Source of the DNA: Promethearchaeota archaeon
GTDB lineage: Archaea > Asgardarchaeota > Lokiarchaeia > Sigynarchaeales > SOKP01
DNA length: 7,255 nt
Assembly (NCBI GenBank): GCA_014730295.1
Contig: WJIN01000164.1
Span: 1-7,255 of the forward strand
Reading direction: 5' to 3'
The notes below the pieces were generated by a model. That model had not been told where the DNA came from. It saw only the letters and a list, made by a program, of their open reading frames with translations, and made no database searches. This document shows, in pieces, positions 6,486 through 7,255 of the stretch (position 1 is the first letter of the stretch; each line of letters begins with the position of its first letter). The position numbers and the translations under genes are program-made.

Positions 6486-6513
6486 TAATAAAAATTCTCC
6501 AAGATATTACATT

Positions 6514-7023
6514 CTAGTTTTCCATTCTAATTTTATTTAATACATCATCTAGATAATAGATTTGGTCTTCTCCTAATTCTTCCTTAATAATATAGGCCAG
6601 AGAATATCTGAATGCCCAAACTTCCACTTCTTTATTCAGTTCCTTTACTTTCTTAATCACGGGAAGAAAATCACCATCCCCAGAAACCAAAATGGCTCTA
6701 TCATACGCATCTTCATAAGCTAGCGAGACCATATCAATCGCAATCCTTACATCCACCTTCTTTTCGAAGGTCTTTCTCGACACCCTTTTATCAAAGCTGG
6801 CTTTAATGACATAATTACTATTATTTTTAAGGTCATTATACCACTTTTTCTTTCTATTACTCATCGGATATACAATTCCTTCATAGAGAAAAATGTCTTG
6901 TAAAACGCGATCTCCTGAAAGAATGGATTTTAGTTTCTCATAATCAGCTTTAACTCTATATTTTTTAAATCCCTTGAAGATATTGGAATTATCTATGAAG
7001 ATCATGACTTTCTCGTTAGACAT
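6514..7023 (-). CDS. NYN domain (LabA/DUF88-like, PIN-like) protein
   Basis: A 169-residue protein made almost entirely of one NYN domain, a PIN-like fold whose members are metal-dependent RNases. Acidic positions expected of the active site are visible: D11 in MIFIDNSNIF, D91 and D97 in VDVRIAID, and D116 and D118 in VSGDGDF (113-119), followed by the usual KELNKEVEVW segment. No LOTUS, membrane or other added domain is present. I chose the ATG at 7023; reading could extend five codons to a TTG at 7038, but that TTG overlaps a GAGATGG stretch that may act as the SD for the ATG, and MSNEKVMIFID is a normal family start. The target RNA is unknown. The gene converges on phosphatase B and is divergent from the tnpB-like element. 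Confidence 0.87.
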   Translation of the reverse strand: MSNEKVMIFIDNSNIFKGFKKYRVKADYEKLKSILSGDRVLQDIFLYEGIVYPMSNRKKKWYNDLKNNSNYVIKASFDKRVSRKTFEKKVDVRIAIDMVSLAYEDAYDRAILVSGDGDFLPVIKKVKELNKEVEVWAFRYSLAYIIKEELGEDQIYYLDDVLNKIRMEN

Positions 7024-7067
7024 TTGAATCCATCTCAATAATTAGTTTTAACAAATTGCAAAAGAAG

Positions 7068-7090
7068 TCCTCTTCCTTTAAGGGGGAGGA
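7068..7090 (+). repeat. Hairpin at IS605-like left end
   Basis: TCCTCTTCC (7068-7076) pairs with GGGGGAGGA (7082-7090) over 9 bp, two of them G-T wobbles, around a TTTAA loop. One more wobble (7067/7091) extends it. The wobbles work on the single strand that IS605 transposases recognise. It is the most GC-rich structure in the intergenic space. It could alternatively be a regulatory hairpin between divergent genes. Confidence 0.55.
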
Positions 7091-7133
7091 TCAATTTCGC
7101 AGAGTATGTTTTATTAATTGAAGGGACTACTTG

Positions 7134-7149
7134 CTTTTAAATATATAAG
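7134..7149 (+). promoter_or_regulatory. Candidate TATA box of the tnpB-like gene
   Basis: CTTTTAAATATATAAG is a strong TATA-like stretch 33-48 bases before the GTG start. Transcription would start around 7165, directly before the SD, leaving a very short leader. This would drive tnpB from inside the element. Confidence 0.5.
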
Positions 7150-7167
7150 TTTCTATAGACTAATTGA

Positions 7168-7173
7168 GAGGAG
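7168..7173 (+). promoter_or_regulatory. Ribosome binding site of the tnpB-like gene
   Basis: GAGGAG with an 8-base spacer to the GTG at 7182 is the strongest SD in the window and fixes this non-ATG start. Confidence 0.7.
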
Positions 7174-7181
7174 ATTAAACA

Positions 7182-7255
7182 GTGCAATTAAGTCAAAAGA
7201 TTCGGATATTCCCCACCCAAGAGCAATTAGAAGTGCTTTGGGACTTGTCCGAAAA
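7182..7255 (+). CDS. tnpB: TnpB-like (IS200/IS605 OrfB) RNA-guided nuclease, N-terminal fragment
   Basis: Only the first 24 codons are inside the window. From the GTG they read (M)QLSQKIRIFPTQEQLEVLW and on to DLSE. This is the classic TnpB/OrfB N-terminus: a beta strand ending in K-I-R-x-x-P-T, then the start of the helix-turn-helix domain. TnpB is an RNA-guided DNA endonuclease of IS200/IS605 elements and the ancestor of Cas12; its guide (omega or reRNA) comes from the element's right end, not visible here. The catalytic RuvC residues and zinc finger lie outside the window, so intactness cannot be judged. The upstream hairpin, internal promoter and good SD support a real gene. Cas12f or Fanzor-like relatives share similar starts, so the call rests on a short stretch plus context. 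Confidence 0.75.
   Translation, partial: MQLSQKIRIFPTQEQLEVLWDLSE

Larger units (their letters stand above)
7052..7255 (+). mobile_element. Probable left end of an IS200/IS605-type element (continues past window)
   Basis: A TnpB-like gene is preceded by a subterminal hairpin (7068-7090), the layout of an IS605 left end. No tnpA lies between, so it may be a tnpB-only (IS1341-type) copy, or tnpA may be elsewhere. The boundary is a guess: TTTAA at 7047-7051, about 16 bases outside the hairpin, resembles the short 5' target motifs of this family. The right end and guide RNA are outside the window. Confidence 0.5.

Overview
The window is AT-rich DNA that looks archaeal. Several starts are preceded by TATA-like boxes, one with a good BRE directly in front of it. 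Shine-Dalgarno (SD) strength varies widely: good before the tnpB-like gene, short before the first phosphatase, none visible before three genes. Poly-T tracts mark gene ends. The gene mix (UvrD-type helicase, solitary L-aspartate oxidase, ArsB/NhaD-like permease, NYN protein, IS605-type TnpB) would fit an Asgard/Lokiarchaeia-like or other low-GC archaeon. That placement is an impression, not a demonstration.

Layout, left to right. (1) 1-607, + strand: C-terminal end of a UvrD/Rep-family helicase, cut by the window edge. (2) 834-2147, - strand: a 12-TM MFS transporter with two histidine clusters in one loop and a 16-bp inverted repeat in its promoter. (3) 2305-3876, - strand: complete L-aspartate oxidase NadB (523 aa) with a TTG start, followed by a hairpin/T-tract terminator. 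(4) 4015-4515, + strand: low-molecular-weight (LMW) phosphatase A. (5) 4565-5863, - strand: ArsB/NhaD/SLC13-like ion permease. (6) 6012-6485, + strand: LMW phosphatase B, a paralog of A. (7) 6514-7023, - strand: NYN (PIN-like) domain protein. (8) 7052-7255, + strand: probable left end of an IS200/IS605-type element, with a hairpin, promoter, SD and the first 24 codons of a TnpB-like protein.

There are no long co-directional operons. Genes alternate in strand and appear to have their own promoters. The most coherent group is phosphatase A - permease - phosphatase B (4015-6485): two paralogous single-cysteine phosphatases flank an anion/cation permease, and the permease and phosphatase B share a divergent control region with an ATTCGAAT palindrome beside each start codon. 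The layout resembles an ars locus, but neither phosphatase has the extra cysteines of thioredoxin-coupled arsenate reductases. Both carry the Thr in the P-loop that in YwlE favours phosphoarginine. Their substrate is therefore an open question and the best candidate here for something new. No CRISPR array, tRNA or rRNA was seen, and no stretch over 300 bases lacks a gene.
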